This document shows, in pieces, positions 9,491 to 18,320 of a stretch of DNA of 39,931 nucleotides. The first letter of the stretch is position 1. Each line of letters starts with the position of its first letter. Source of the stretch: Frischella japonica (GTDB taxonomy: Bacteria; Pseudomonadota; Gammaproteobacteria; Enterobacterales; Orbaceae); the NCBI RefSeq assembly GCF_014489845.1, contig NZ_JABURY010000011.1, positions 1 to 39,931 on the forward strand, written 5' to 3'. The position numbers and the translations under genes were made by a program. Below the pieces are notes generated by a model, which saw only the letters and a program-made list of their open reading frames with translations, was not told the DNA's origin and did not search any database.

Positions 9491-10789
9491 ATGGCTGATT
9501 CATATAATGAAATTACCTTACAACCGATAGAATTATTTTCTGGTACGATCAATTTACCAGGTTCTAAAAGTGTATCAAATCGGGCTTTATTACTTGCCGC
9601 GCTATCTAAAGGTACGACACGTTTAACCAATTTATTAGATAGTGATGATGTTCGTTATATGCTAGATGCTTTAACAGCATTAGGGGTTCATTATCAACTT
9701 TCTGATGATAAAACCATTTGTGATATAACTGGAGTAGCAGGATTCTTTACCGTTGATAAACCCTTAGAACTTTATTTAGGTAATGCTGGTACTGCGATGC
9801 GTCCATTAGCTGCAGCTTTGTGTTTAGGAGATAATAATATCGTTTTAACTGGTGAACCCAGAATGAAAGAACGCCCAATAAAACATTTAGTCGATGCCTT
9901 ACGTCAGGGCGGTGCTAAAATTGACTATTTGGAGAATGATGGCTATCCTCCTTTGCAGATTCATGGTGGATTTAAAGGCGGAGCAATTCAAGTTAATGGT
10001 TCGGTATCTAGTCAATTTTTAACCGCATTATTAATGGCCTCTCCACTAGCTGCACAAGATACCGAAATTACTATTATCGGTGATTTAGTATCAAAACCGT
10101 ACATTGATATTACCATTAAAATGATGGCAACTTTTGGGGTTGAGGTGAAAAATTATCACTATCAAAAATTTGTGATCAAAGCAGGCCAACATTATCTCTC
10201 GCCAGAAACCTATTTAGTTGAAGGTGATGCGTCATCTGCTTCATATTTTTTAGCCGCCGCAGCTATTAAAGGTGGAACTGTACGTGTCAGTGGCATTGGT
10301 AAACAAAGTTTACAAGGCGATACCCAATTTGCCAAAGTGCTAGAAGAAATGGGCGCCAAAATTACTATGACAGATGATTATATCGAATGTCGTAAAGGCG
10401 AGTTAAACGGGATCGATATGGATATGAATCATATTCCCGATGCGGCAATGACCATTGCAACTACGGCTTTATTTGCTAAAGGACCAACGACGATTCGCAA
10501 TATTTATAATTGGCGGGTTAAAGAAACCGATCGTTTAGCTGCCATGGCCGCAGAATTAAGAAAAGTTGGTGCAGAAGTAGAAGAGGGGCAGGACTATATC
10601 ACTATTGTACCACCCGTACAGTTAAAATACGCGAAAATCAAAACCTATAATGATCATCGTATTGCAATGTGCTTTTCTTTGCTCGCATTATCTGATACAC
10701 CAGTAACCATTTTAGATCCCAATTGTACAGCCAAAACCTTTCCAACTTATTTTGAGCAATTTGCCAAAATGAGTAAAATTAAAGGCTAA
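9491..10789 (+). CDS. aroA: 3-phosphoshikimate 1-carboxyvinyltransferase (EPSP synthase)
   Basis: 432 residues from ATG 9491, which has AAGGG upstream and gives the normal N-terminus ahead of ITLQPI; the frame is open from 9422. Class I signatures are [44 protein letters not shown], the [11 protein letters not shown] phosphate loop, and [13 protein letters not shown] near the end. It transfers enolpyruvate from PEP to shikimate-3-phosphate in the chorismate pathway. serC, its usual upstream partner, is absent; ubiX lies there instead. Confidence 0.97.
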   Translation: MADSYNEITLQPIELFSGTINLPGSKSVSNRALLLAALSKGTTRLTNLLDSDDVRYMLDALTALGVHYQLSDDKTICDITGVAGFFTVDKPLELYLGNAGTAMRPLAAALCLGDNNIVLTGEPRMKERPIKHLVDALRQGGAKIDYLENDGYPPLQIHGGFKGGAIQVNGSVSSQFLTALLMASPLAAQDTEITIIGDLVSKPYIDITIKMMATFGVEVKNYHYQKFVIKAGQHYLSPETYLVEGDASSASYFLAAAAIKGGTVRVSGIGKQSLQGDTQFAKVLEEMGAKITMTDDYIECRKGELNGIDMDMNHIPDAAMTIATTALFAKGPTTIRNIYNWRVKETDRLAAMAAELRKVGAEVEEGQDYITIVPPVQLKYAKIKTYNDHRIAMCFSLLALSDTPVTILDPNCTAKTFPTYFEQFAKMSKIKG

Positions 10790-10809
10790 TCAATAAATCT
10801 CTTAAGCAA

Positions 10810-10842
10810 AGCGCAGTGGAATTAATAACAATTTACTGCGCT
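10810..10842. terminator. Possible bidirectional terminator between aroA and argE
   Basis: Eight-base arms AGCGCAGT (10810-10817) and ACTGCGCT (10835-10842) enclose an AT-rich loop between two convergent genes. The flanking T tract is weak on both sides, so termination efficiency is uncertain. Confidence 0.45.
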
Positions 10843-10870
10843 ATTTCATGCAATCTATTAGCAAAGTTAC

Positions 10871-12031
10871 TTACATACAAAAACGTTGAATTAATTTTTG
10901 TAATGTTGCTTTAGTTGGTTTGAGATAACTCATATCAACAAATTCATCAGGTTGATGAGCTTGTTCAATCGATCCCGGTCCGAGAACAATAGTCGGTGCA
11001 ATTTGATTTAAAAATGGTGCCTCAGTACTATAATTTACAGTTTGTGCGGATTGATTAACGAGTTTTTCAACTTCCTGCAAGGCAGGATTATCATGTTGGC
11101 ATTCATAGCCAGCAATAGGATCGACTTCATAAGCAATATCAATGCGATTTGGATATTGATTCCTAATGGGTTGTAAAGTTTGGCATAAAAGATCATAAAG
11201 TGAATGAATATCCATTTCAGGTAAGGCTCGGATATCCATAATAAGCTCACAACAACCACAGATCCTATTTGCAGCATCTCCCCCTTTAATAATCCCTAAG
11301 TTCATCGTTGGGTAAGGAACGGCGAAGCTGTTATTATGATATTCATTTTTTAATTTTTGTTTTAATTCTAACAATTTGCCGATTACCAGATGCATCACTT
11401 CGATGGCATTGATACCTTTCTCAGGATCGCTAGAATGTCCAGATTTGCCTGTTATGCGGATGACATTTGAAACAAATCCTTTATGAGCGCGGATTGGAAT
11501 TAATGAAGTTGGTTCACCAATAATGGTACAATCTGGTTGTAATTTAGCGTGTTGAGCAAAATACGCCGCACCAGCCATTGTAATCTCTTCATCAGCCGTT
11601 GCTAAAATATGTAAGGGTTTGGTAAGTGATTTTAGATCGATATCGCGTAGCGATTCTAAAATAAAGGCAAAAAAACCTTTCATATCAGCGGTACCTAAAC
11701 CATACCATTTATTATCGAATTCCGTCACTTTAAAAGGATCTTTTGTCCACAGACCTTCATCGAAAGGCACAGTATCGGTATGTCCACTCAATAATAATCC
11801 CCCCAGAGTATCATTAGTATTATTTGAATAGGTTGCTAGTAAATTATATTTATCACGTGTATTTGGGATGGGGGTGAGAATAATTTTAAATCCTAAATCA
11901 GCCAACCAATTGGCCAGTTTTTCCACCAATAATTTATTTGAGTAATCTAACTTAGCGTCAGCTACATTACTTATTGTTGGAATGGTGATAAGCTCATTAT
12001 AAATTTCAATAAAAGACGGTAGTTTCATCAT
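10871..12031 (-). CDS. argE: Acetylornithine deacetylase
   Basis: 386 residues, M20 metallopeptidase family. Metal and catalytic residues are visible in order: H84 in SGHTDTVPFD, D116 in GTADMKGF, E148-E149 in ATADEE, E173 in IGEPT, and the late His in EQAHQPDE. LNLG-like MNLGIIKGGDA and NRICGCCE match the family. It hydrolyses N-acetylornithine to ornithine in arginine synthesis. The first codons are ATG ATG, so the start may be one codon later. No clear ArgR box was found in the AT-rich upstream region. Confidence 0.95.
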   Translation of the reverse strand: MMKLPSFIEIYNELITIPTISNVADAKLDYSNKLLVEKLANWLADLGFKIILTPIPNTRDKYNLLATYSNNTNDTLGGLLLSGHTDTVPFDEGLWTKDPFKVTEFDNKWYGLGTADMKGFFAFILESLRDIDLKSLTKPLHILATADEEITMAGAAYFAQHAKLQPDCTIIGEPTSLIPIRAHKGFVSNVIRITGKSGHSSDPEKGINAIEVMHLVIGKLLELKQKLKNEYHNNSFAVPYPTMNLGIIKGGDAANRICGCCELIMDIRALPEMDIHSLYDLLCQTLQPIRNQYPNRIDIAYEVDPIAGYECQHDNPALQEVEKLVNQSAQTVNYSTEAPFLNQIAPTIVLGPGSIEQAHQPDEFVDMSYLKPTKATLQKLIQRFCM

Positions 12032-12926
12032 TTTTATAGGTAATGGTTAATCAGTGAGAAAATATATTATATAACAAAAAATAATCAATACTTAATTGAG
12101 CAATTTATTCCTTATTTATGCAAACAAAATCATTTCATAATAGATTAAAGAACTATTCTTATTGTTAATAACTTAGGTAACCATTAAAAGCCGCATGATT
12201 AAACGATCGATAATTTATAAAGTTTAAACATTAATCAACGGCATTCAAAATTGCAAAGTGAATAAATTATATAAAATATCAATTTAACATGAACAAAAAA
12301 TAAGATGCTCTGCCAGACTAAATTAATTTAGTTCAGTTTTTTAGACATCTTTAAACATAAGCTCCTATCTCTTCAGTTATAGATTTACAAATTGGCGAAA
12401 ACATTAAATGTTACTAATGGATAAAAGGGACTTGTTAAAGGTATTTATCAGCGAGCTGTAAGTCATAAATGCGCTAGAGTTATGGAATGGTAGAATCATT
12501 TTCTAAACCAGGATCATCAATTAAAAAATTTTATCCAAGATCTGATAGCAACGTTTTTAGTGCAAATTATCCTGTATGGATGACAGCAAATTAGATTGTA
12601 CTGCAAATGAGATGGCTATTAATTTTTAAAAAATGCATCGTTGATGCAAATCAATAGTTTGTAGGATTATTTATTATTATCTATCCGAACAATAGCGGGG
12701 CGTGAGTTACAATATATATTCAATTAATGAATTTGTTATAAAACGATTAGGATTAATTAATCATTTAAAATGAACGCTATTATGTGAAAGATAATAGCGT
12801 TCATTCATTTTGCTTTATTCTGAATTTATTACTACTATTATTATAGTTACATATCGAACATTGCATTAGTTATAAAGATAAAATGATATTATCTGCTTAA
12901 AGTTAAAATGGATTATTGATAATAAA
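12032..12926. other. Gene-poor interval upstream of argE
   Basis: About 900 bp without a convincing gene in either strand. Short frames around 12420-12620 are broken by many stops and could be the remains of a lost gene, but I cannot name it. The only clear structure is the long hairpin described at 12769-12805. Confidence 0.5.
12769..12805 (-). terminator. Long perfect hairpin, probable terminator of the lipoprotein gene
   Basis: A perfect 15-bp stem (AATGAACGCTATTAT and its complement) has a 7-base loop GTGAAAG. On the minus strand it is followed by TTTT and lies about 120 bp past the stop of the lipoprotein gene. Confidence 0.6.
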
Positions 12927-13292
12927 TCATTTAGCTGAGCATTTATACACATCTCCAGCCATTACTGCATCAGTAGGAGCAATTTCGGAAATATATTTCA
13001 TACTGGCATCCTGAGCTTGGTAAACAACATTACCACCTAATGCAGCCGCTTTATTAAGGAGATCTGCTGCGGCATCTTTCATTAATTCACTGTGAGTTTT
13101 AGTGCCAGAAAAAAAGGTATTACGACGACCTTCAACCTTACCTAAAAATTGGCAATGATCATCAGGTTTAGTATCAATAAATTTCACTTGTTGTGCTGCT
13201 GGAGAAAGTTGATAGTTTGAACCACAACCATTAAGCAAAAGAACAGAAACAGAAGTAATAGCAATAACAAAGAGCCCTTTTTTTATAAACAT
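12927..13292 (-). CDS. yjeI: DUF4156 lipoprotein, YjeI-like
   Basis: 121 residues. A basic start and a hydrophobic stretch lead to the lipobox LLNGC, with Cys at residue 23, so the mature protein should be lipid-anchored. The mature part has the family pattern LSPAAQQVKFID..CQFLGKVEGR, AAADLLNKAAALGGNVVY and a closing PTDAVMAGDVYKC, and two further cysteines that could form a disulfide. E. coli YjeI has the same length and pattern; its function is unknown. AAAGGAAAA precedes the ATG. Confidence 0.82.
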   Translation of the reverse strand: MFIKKGLFVIAITSVSVLLLNGCGSNYQLSPAAQQVKFIDTKPDDHCQFLGKVEGRRNTFFSGTKTHSELMKDAAADLLNKAAALGGNVVYQAQDASMKYISEIAPTDAVMAGDVYKCSAK

Positions 13293-13462
13293 ATTGTTTT
13301 CCTTTTTTAAATTGATCAGAAACAGTATTTAGCAGTTAAATTATTGTATCAAGTTAATGGATTAAGAAAAGTTTAATTACAAATCTAATTTAAAATTCCC
13401 TATTATTCACACTTAAAAAGTAGAATAAATAATCAAACTATCAATTTTTAGCGAATAAAATC

Positions 13463-13491
13463 TAGCAAAATAATTTTAACTCTATTATAAT
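13463..13491 (+). promoter_or_regulatory. tRNA promoter
   Basis: A perfect -10 TATAAT (13486-13491) has a poor -35 (TAGCAA at 13463-13468, 17-bp spacer) and a GC-containing discriminator, about 34 bp ahead of the tRNA, as expected for a stable-RNA promoter. Confidence 0.5.
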
Positions 13492-13524
13492 CGCAACCCT
13501 ACTAACTTAGTAACACATCACTAA

Positions 13525-13601
13525 GGCCCCTTAGCTCAGTTGGTCAGAGCAGTCGACTCATAATCGATTGGTCACTGGTTCAAGTCCAGTAGGGGCCACC
13601 A
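13525..13601 (+). tRNA. ileX: tRNA-Ile2 (anticodon CAU, lysidine type); probable prophage attachment site
   Basis: 77-nt cloverleaf with acceptor arms GGCCCCT and AGGGGCC, discriminator A, and encoded CCA. The anticodon loop CTCATAA (13557-13563) carries CAT at 13559-13561. The body matches the E. coli minor tRNA-Ile read as AUA after lysidine modification by TilS, rather than tRNA-Met. The integrase gene begins 27 bp past its 3' end and points toward it, so the 3' half of the tRNA is the likely att core, and the tRNA remains intact at this junction. Confidence 0.93.
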
Positions 13602-13627
13602 TTAAACACCTTGATTTATATAACCAT

Positions 13628-14674
13628 TTAACCATTACTTACATTTATTTCAGTGTTGCCGATTGACCTTTGTGCCGTAAATGTGACGTTATTTGCAAAT
13701 TCGAGCATATGATCAGCGTTTAAATGAGCGTACTTGTTGACCATCTCTAACGTTTCCCATCCGCCAAGATTTTTGAGCGTATAGAGTGGTGTGCCGGCTT
13801 GTACATGCCAACTTGCCCAAGTATGACGCAAGTCATGGAAATGAAAATTATCAATTCCAGATTGCTCACATGCTTGCTTAAAGTCTCTTCGATCAATATC
13901 ATAAACACGTCGATTAGTTGAGCGAGTAAAAACATATTCACAATTATTTCTAAGTCTTAGCTTTCTTATTAATTCGATAGCATCATTATTTAGTAATAAA
14001 GCTCTGGCTTTCCCCGATTTTGCATTTTCATTTGTCACGGTAGCCACACGATTAACAAAATCAACATTATGCCATGTCAGCGTAAATATCTCACTCATAC
14101 GAGCACCTGTAGATAACGCAAAAAAACAAACATCTTTCATCCATTGCAACCGTAAATTGTGAATCAATAAATTTGCTTTTTCTTTCGTTATCCATCTAAC
14201 ACGAACTTTAGGCTCACTATAACGAGGAATATAAGGAACAGCATCAATCCAATTCATTTTATATGCTAAACTAAAAGCCCTTAAAATAGTTGAACGGTAA
14301 CGATTTTTAGTACCGTTTGCTATTTGCTTCTTAGTGTCTGCGTGAAAATTTGGTATACTATTCGTTAGTTCTTCGCCAGTAATACTTGACAAGTCTCTAC
14401 CCGAAAAGATTCTTAAAAAGTATTCTGCGTGTGCTTGTTTATAGTCAAATCTCGCTTGGTGTTCAGCATCTTTTAGCATTAATATAATTGCTTCTTCAAA
14501 AAGTCTTTTAGGCTTTTTGTTGAGCTTTGTCATTTCCCATAATTCAGCTTTTAGCCTGTCATGGTATTCTAACGCTTGCCTTTTGTCTGTCGTACCAGTA
14601 GAGCGCCTAACTCTCGATCCATCTGGCGCTTGGATATCAATGTGCCAGAATTCACCGCGTTTCTTGATTGACAT
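13628..14674 (-). CDS. int: Prophage tyrosine-recombinase integrase
   Basis: 348 residues. The N-terminal arm-binding part is followed by a SAM-like core-binding domain (about 62-150) and the catalytic domain. Catalytic residues are R192 (STGARMSEI), a lysine near 219-222, H280-x-x-R283 (FHDLRHTWAS), W306 in the usual His position (GGWETLE) and nucleophile Y315 (KYAHLN). It catalyses site-specific integration and excision at the adjacent tRNA. Its 5' end overlaps the excisionase-like gene by about 100 bp in another frame. Confidence 0.95.
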   Translation of the reverse strand: MSIKKRGEFWHIDIQAPDGSRVRRSTGTTDKRQALEYHDRLKAELWEMTKLNKKPKRLFEEAIILMLKDAEHQARFDYKQAHAEYFLRIFSGRDLSSITGEELTNSIPNFHADTKKQIANGTKNRYRSTILRAFSLAYKMNWIDAVPYIPRYSEPKVRVRWITKEKANLLIHNLRLQWMKDVCFFALSTGARMSEIFTLTWHNVDFVNRVATVTNENAKSGKARALLLNNDAIELIRKLRLRNNCEYVFTRSTNRRVYDIDRRDFKQACEQSGIDNFHFHDLRHTWASWHVQAGTPLYTLKNLGGWETLEMVNKYAHLNADHMLEFANNVTFTAQRSIGNTEINVSNG

Positions 14675-14883
14675 TTTTTACCTCCTTTTTCAGAGGTTAG
14701 CCGATTCGCATTATGATTTGCTTTGAACTTTTCTTCAAATTCTTTTTTATCGGCTAACCATTTACCAGCTCTATTTTCTGATTTAGATTGACATGAAAAA
14801 CCGTATTCGAGCTTTCTCTCATAGAGGTATGTATATGATAGTTTGGATATTCTTGACGCTTCCTTTAGTGTGATAATCTCCAT
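14569..14883 (-). CDS. Excisionase-like helix-turn-helix protein
   Basis: 104 residues. The first 55 (MEIITLKEASRISKLSYTYL, GKWLADKKEFEEKF) look like a MerR/AlpA-type winged helix used by phage excisionases. The basic tail (KANHNANR...RQTKGKR) is encoded by sequence that also starts the integrase gene. Position directly before int and small basic composition support a recombination-directionality role; the alternative is a regulator of int. The start has a weak GAGGTGTAATT upstream. Confidence 0.65.
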   Translation of the reverse strand: MEIITLKEASRISKLSYTYLYERKLEYGFSCQSKSENRAGKWLADKKEFEEKFKANHNANRLTSEKGGKKCQSRNAVNSGTLISKRQMDRELGALLVRQTKGKR

Positions 14884-14892
14884 AATTACACC

Positions 14893-15504
14893 TCACAACT
14901 CAATATCATTTATGCATTCATTACCCCACGCATCCCAACCGTTTACGTTCTGACGGGCAAACAATTCAACCCTCGGTACATTTCCGTATAATTGAACTAT
15001 TCGGTCTCGTGCCTCCTGAGGTTTTGCGCTATGCGCCCCAATCGGGGCTAAAATTATCTGGCTAACTGATTTATTAATTCGTTGAATGCCTTTACCTCTA
15101 ACAGCTATCAAACAATCCTCACTATTTGCACGAGTATAATTACCTAATCCAAATCTCAATTGATCATTAATTAAATTAAAGACATCCTCAGAATTCATAC
15201 AACTGTGTTTTTTTAGTTGTTTAGTTATGTTTTGATGATAATTTTTATTTAATTTCACCCATGTAAACAATTTCATAGTTTTAACCTCAAAACCCCAATG
15301 AGTGGCTAGCGCATCAGCTTGCCTTGCAAATGCAGACGTATACCACATAATTAATATGCTGTTATTATCTGCTATTGATTTTATGTTTAGTGATTTAAGT
15401 TCTTGGAATGTCATAGTGGGGTAGTGATTTTTTGTGGCAGCTCTTGTTGATTGATTCGAATATTGCCACGGCGGATCGGCGTAAATTAGATTGTATTTTT
15501 TCAT
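14893..15504 (-). CDS. MT-A70-family DNA N6-adenine methyltransferase
   Basis: 203 residues. The catalytic motif D10-P-P-W is at the very N terminus (YNLIYADPPWQYSN), followed by HYPTMTFQELKSL, ILIMWYTSAF and ECLIAV-like SEDCLIAVRG, then the SAM-side region AKPQEARDRIVQLYG and ELFARQ. Such short forms are common in temperate phages, where they may modify phage DNA against restriction. This is one of three different methyltransferases on this prophage. Confidence 0.88.
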   Translation of the reverse strand: MKKYNLIYADPPWQYSNQSTRAATKNHYPTMTFQELKSLNIKSIADNNSILIMWYTSAFARQADALATHWGFEVKTMKLFTWVKLNKNYHQNITKQLKKHSCMNSEDVFNLINDQLRFGLGNYTRANSEDCLIAVRGKGIQRINKSVSQIILAPIGAHSAKPQEARDRIVQLYGNVPRVELFARQNVNGWDAWGNECINDIEL

Positions 15505-15522
15505 ATGCTAACCCTATATTGA

Positions 15523-15768
15523 TCAATTATCGTTAAATTCTTTTTCAGTCATATAACCAAGATAATTAACTGAAGTTATAATCATATTTTCAACATCATC
15601 AACATCTTTCTTTAATAATTCCCAAATACAATTAAAGGTTGTTTGTGTTACATTTATATTATTTTTTGATATGGTTTTACACCCATACCCATCTTTACCA
15701 TTTGTGCATTGAAATTTATATGCAAATAAGAAATAGTGTTGCTTGCGTTGTTTAAATTTCTTTTTCAT
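15523..15768 (-). CDS. Hypothetical phage protein
   Basis: 81 residues. Lysine-rich start (MKKKFKQRKQHYFLF), with two cysteines around a GKDGYGC segment that suggests a small mixed alpha/beta protein. It resembles the group of short phage proteins that begin with an aromatic strand and end in an acidic helix. It lies 18 bp before the MT-A70 gene in the same operon. No function recognised. Confidence 0.55.
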   Translation of the reverse strand: MKKKFKQRKQHYFLFAYKFQCTNGKDGYGCKTISKNNINVTQTTFNCIWELLKKDVDDVENMIITSVNYLGYMTEKEFNDN

Positions 15769-15787
15769 TTAAACCGTACCCCTACTT

Positions 15788-16162
15788 TCACCTGTCCCCG
15801 ACATTATTTGACGTGGTTTCATTGATCACCTCTACGAACGTATCATCGCTGACAGCATCTACACTAAACGCTAATGATTTGTTGATATTGATTACGATGT
15901 TTTCCATTGTCGTTTGATTGCGTGCTATAACATATTCATCATCATAAAATTGTTGCAAAAACCTTGTTCCTACCTGATTTTTAATTTCAGCAAACCTTAT
16001 GAATTTAAGATTTTTTAGTTTTTCATTAATGTCCTTGACGTTAACCCATTCGTCCTGTTTTGAAAACGCTAACGACTGATTAACCATGCTCCGCATTGGC
16101 AAGATTTCGGTTTCAATAAATTCAGCAATCATTTTTTGCTGTTCTTTAGTGTAGTTAGTCAT
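15788..16162 (-). CDS. Hypothetical phage protein
   Basis: 124 residues with no recognised domain. The N-terminal half is predicted helical (QQKMIAEFIETEILPMR) and the C-terminal half mixed. ATG is 9 bp after the stop of the Lar-like gene, with GAGGACC as ribosome binding site, so it is in the same leftward operon. Confidence 0.5.
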   Translation of the reverse strand: MTNYTKEQQKMIAEFIETEILPMRSMVNQSLAFSKQDEWVNVKDINEKLKNLKFIRFAEIKNQVGTRFLQQFYDDEYVIARNQTTMENIVININKSLAFSVDAVSDDTFVEVINETTSNNVGDR

Positions 16163-16171
16163 TTTTGGTCC

Positions 16172-16348
16172 TCAATTTGATTCATTAATTCTTGAGTTCC
16201 AAGCTGATTGTGCATCAGCTTTAGTTTCTCTAAATCGACCCATTGCTCCGCAATTGTTACATTCCACTGCATAGCAGTTGTGGTCGATACATTTAACAGA
16301 TAAATCTTTACTACCGCAAAATGGGCAGGGTTTTAATTGTTTAGTCAT
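16172..16348 (-). CDS. Lar-type restriction alleviation-like zinc ribbon protein
   Basis: 58 residues from ATG 16348. The family signature CPFCGS (two Cys) is followed by a second pair, VECNNCGA, then the C-terminal tail A-x-SAWNSR typical of Rac Lar-like proteins. Lar reduces type I restriction in E. coli by favouring modification; family members are common in lambdoid phages. Start choice: the upstream reads AAAGGAAATGATTATG, and the second ATG has proper spacing from AAAGGA. The codons overlap the end of the preceding 61-residue gene. Confidence 0.75.
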   Translation of the reverse strand: MTKQLKPCPFCGSKDLSVKCIDHNCYAVECNNCGAMGRFRETKADAQSAWNSRINESN

Positions 16349-16526
16349 AATCATTTCCTTTAGATAGCACTTTACCGATATGAGCCTTAACTTCTTTCAT
16401 TGTTTGAAATGAAACGTAATCAGCGCATGGCGTTTGATAGTCCTGTATACTTTTATAAACAAGATAACCAAAATTAAATTTAGCTACATAAATGCCACTA
16501 TCATGTAGCCATCCGTTGTTTCGCAC
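16341..16526 (-). CDS. Hypothetical small phage protein
   Basis: 61 residues, aromatic-rich (YVAKFNFGYLVYKS). Its last codons (SKGNDYD) are formed by the ribosome binding site and double start of the next gene, an overlap typical of packed phage operons. No recognised domain. Confidence 0.5.
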   Translation of the reverse strand: MRNNGWLHDSGIYVAKFNFGYLVYKSIQDYQTPCADYVSFQTMKEVKAHIGKVLSKGNDYD

Positions 16527-16561
16527 CTTAGTTAGTTTTGATATATTTTCACCAATAGTTA

Positions 16562-16756
16562 TTAGATATCTTGTGAGCTGTTATATGCGCAGTCATCACA
16601 CATAAAATATAGGGTATTGTCATAGTGGAGTTCGTGCGCGTAAGGGTCAGTTCGTAGTTCAACCGTTAACGAAACTTGATTACATATTTCACAAATATAT
16701 TCCGTTTCTTTGTCATATAAATCTTTTAGATGACAATGTGTTTTGTTTAGCTTCAT
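16562..16756 (-). CDS. Small zinc-finger phage protein
   Basis: 64 residues from ATG 16756, using the same AAAGGAAATGATTATG start module seen at 16348. Two C-x2-C pairs (YICEICNQ and FMCDDCAY) about 30 residues apart should hold one zinc. It has no known function. The 150 bp between it and csf1 (16763-16906) holds nothing that I recognise; in particular, no repeats. Confidence 0.55.
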   Translation of the reverse strand: MKLNKTHCHLKDLYDKETEYICEICNQVSLTVELRTDPYAHELHYDNTLYFMCDDCAYNSSQDI

Positions 16757-16906
16757 AATCATTTCCTTTGATAATAGTTATCGAACACTAAATAATCAGC
16801 GTGAGAATTGAAGTTAAATTAATAGAATAGGGTGGTTGTTCAGTCAGTTATTAAAAGGTTTAATGTGGATTTTTATTACAAGTGTTTTGATTCAAAAATA
16901 AAGTAA

Positions 16907-17644
16907 TTAAGTTTCTTTCTGCACAACAAAACAAGATAACGTCAACAATTTTTTATCTGTGTTGCGCGCTTTTTTTAATTCACATTCAATATTTTGCCAT
17001 TTTTTTAAACCGATTTTTAAAACTGTGGAATAGTTATAATTACCAGTTAAAATGCTTTCTTTACTTAAACCTAAGTTGTACGCTTCTTTTACTGTTGAGT
17101 GTAGTTTTTTAAAGTCATCTAGATATACATTGATTGATTGCTCTTCAAGTTGGACAAAAAAATTGTCTTTTGATAATGATATATTTGCCTTGAATATTAA
17201 ATGTTTTTTTCCTGTTTCCGTTATAATAATTGAAAAAGGGGGCTGCGGAGGGTTAAGTAAACACTGTTCAAGTTCAGCTCTGGTCGGCATAATCCATTTA
17301 TTATCATTAAATATGTGACTAAAGAAAACCCAATTAGCTAAGTATGGCTCTTTACCTTCTTTTATCGGGAAATATGGGCTATTACCATGCTTTTCACAAG
17401 CTTCGACCCATGCTTCCTTTTTCATCAGACCAACGCAAGCGCAACATACAGAATTTGACGTGTTGTTTTTTGCTAAACTTACATCAGTAAATGATGAAGT
17501 TATTGCATCTTTTATTGACCATGAATTTTCATTTAACTTGCCGCTACACAACCAGCAATGCTCATCATTGTGTTTATTTTTTTTTGGCGGTATAAAGTCA
17601 TTCATTTTTAACATGTTATACCATATTGTTTGTGTATTAGACAT
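16907..17644 (-). CDS. csf1: Csf1, type IV CRISPR large-subunit-like protein
   Basis: 245 residues. A zinc finger of two pairs, C30-x2-C33 and C67-x2-C70, is followed by the Csf1 core with PPFSIIITETGKKHLIF (135-151), a stretch I recall as conserved in Csf1, and a helical C-terminal region ending in a KKLLTLSCF strand. In type IV systems Csf1 takes the place of Cas8. It is the last gene of the operon and its ATG lies inside the end of the cysH-like gene (8-bp overlap), with GGTGAG as ribosome binding site. No helicase (DinG or RecD) accompanies it. Confidence 0.75.
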   Translation of the reverse strand: MSNTQTIWYNMLKMNDFIPPKKNKHNDEHCWLCSGKLNENSWSIKDAITSSFTDVSLAKNNTSNSVCCACVGLMKKEAWVEACEKHGNSPYFPIKEGKEPYLANWVFFSHIFNDNKWIMPTRAELEQCLLNPPQPPFSIIITETGKKHLIFKANISLSKDNFFVQLEEQSINVYLDDFKKLHSTVKEAYNLGLSKESILTGNYNYSTVLKIGLKKWQNIECELKKARNTDKKLLTLSCFVVQKET

Positions 17645-18320
17645 ACTCGCTCACCTCCGGATAAATTTCCTGCAACTTCTGAAAAGCTTGCAGATCTCTT
17701 TTTTTCAAACGTTGAAGCATCTCTTGCCTTATGCCAAAATTTGCGCGCGGTATTCTGCTTGTTGTGCGCTCTTGAAAACCTTCGATTTTGTAGATTTGGA
17801 GTGTTGGTAATTTATGTAAATATATGTATGCTGCAATGTCTTCGGTACTAAAATAAGCAAGAGGGCAGATACGATAAAAACCTTGTTTATTTTTATAAAT
17901 AACACCGTCTTTTAATAGCGTTATTCTACGTCCCTTAGATTCATCTATACGCAATCCGACAAAGGATCCATTTGCTTCATGAGTTAATTTATCAAACCGA
18001 TCCTTTACTTTTTCATCCAGCGTTAATCTGCTGAGATTGATTATTTTAATGTTTGCATTTAACTTTTCCCATTCGGCGATCACATCATTAAAGTTATGTA
18101 TTAAGTTTGTTTCATCCCACGATATAAATCTCGCTTCAATGTCTGGCTTCTCTTGCATAACAAGATGTAATAAAACCGCACTATCTTTACCAAAAGAACA
18201 TGAAACAATAGGTTTATCACAGAGCGATAAACCATTTTTAATTATCTCTTTAGCTACTTGCAGTTTTCGCTTGAAAGACGGCATTTTAGCCCTGATTTTA
18301 GCACATTCAATATCAATCAT
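17637..18320 (-). CDS. CysH-like PAPS-reductase-family protein of the type IV-B kind
   Basis: 227 residues of the adenine-nucleotide alpha-hydrolase fold. The PP-loop is S42-F-G-K-D-S (IVSCSFGKDSAVLLHLV). A later RICPLAYFSTEDIAAYIYLH block is the usual substrate-side motif, but the ECG-IH redox motif of assimilatory PAPS reductase is absent. A CysH-like gene is the known companion of type IV-B CRISPR operons, where its role is unknown. It sits between csf3 (ATGATTGA overlap) and csf1, in frame-overlapping arrangement. It is not a sulfur-assimilation gene here. Confidence 0.82.
   Translation of the reverse strand: MIDIECAKIRAKMPSFKRKLQVAKEIIKNGLSLCDKPIVSCSFGKDSAVLLHLVMQEKPDIEARFISWDETNLIHNFNDVIAEWEKLNANIKIINLSRLTLDEKVKDRFDKLTHEANGSFVGLRIDESKGRRITLLKDGVIYKNKQGFYRICPLAYFSTEDIAAYIYLHKLPTLQIYKIEGFQERTTSRIPRANFGIRQEMLQRLKKRDLQAFQKLQEIYPEVSEYV

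Noticed and set aside
12420-12620. Possible gene remnant between argE and the lipoprotein gene
   Set aside because: Frames are interrupted every few dozen codons and no fragment matched a family I could name.
17637-18320. Assimilatory PAPS reductase CysH or a DndC-like phosphorothioation protein
   Set aside because: The redox Cys motif of CysH is missing, no other sulfur or dnd genes are near, and the gene overlaps csf3 and csf1 in a type IV-like operon.
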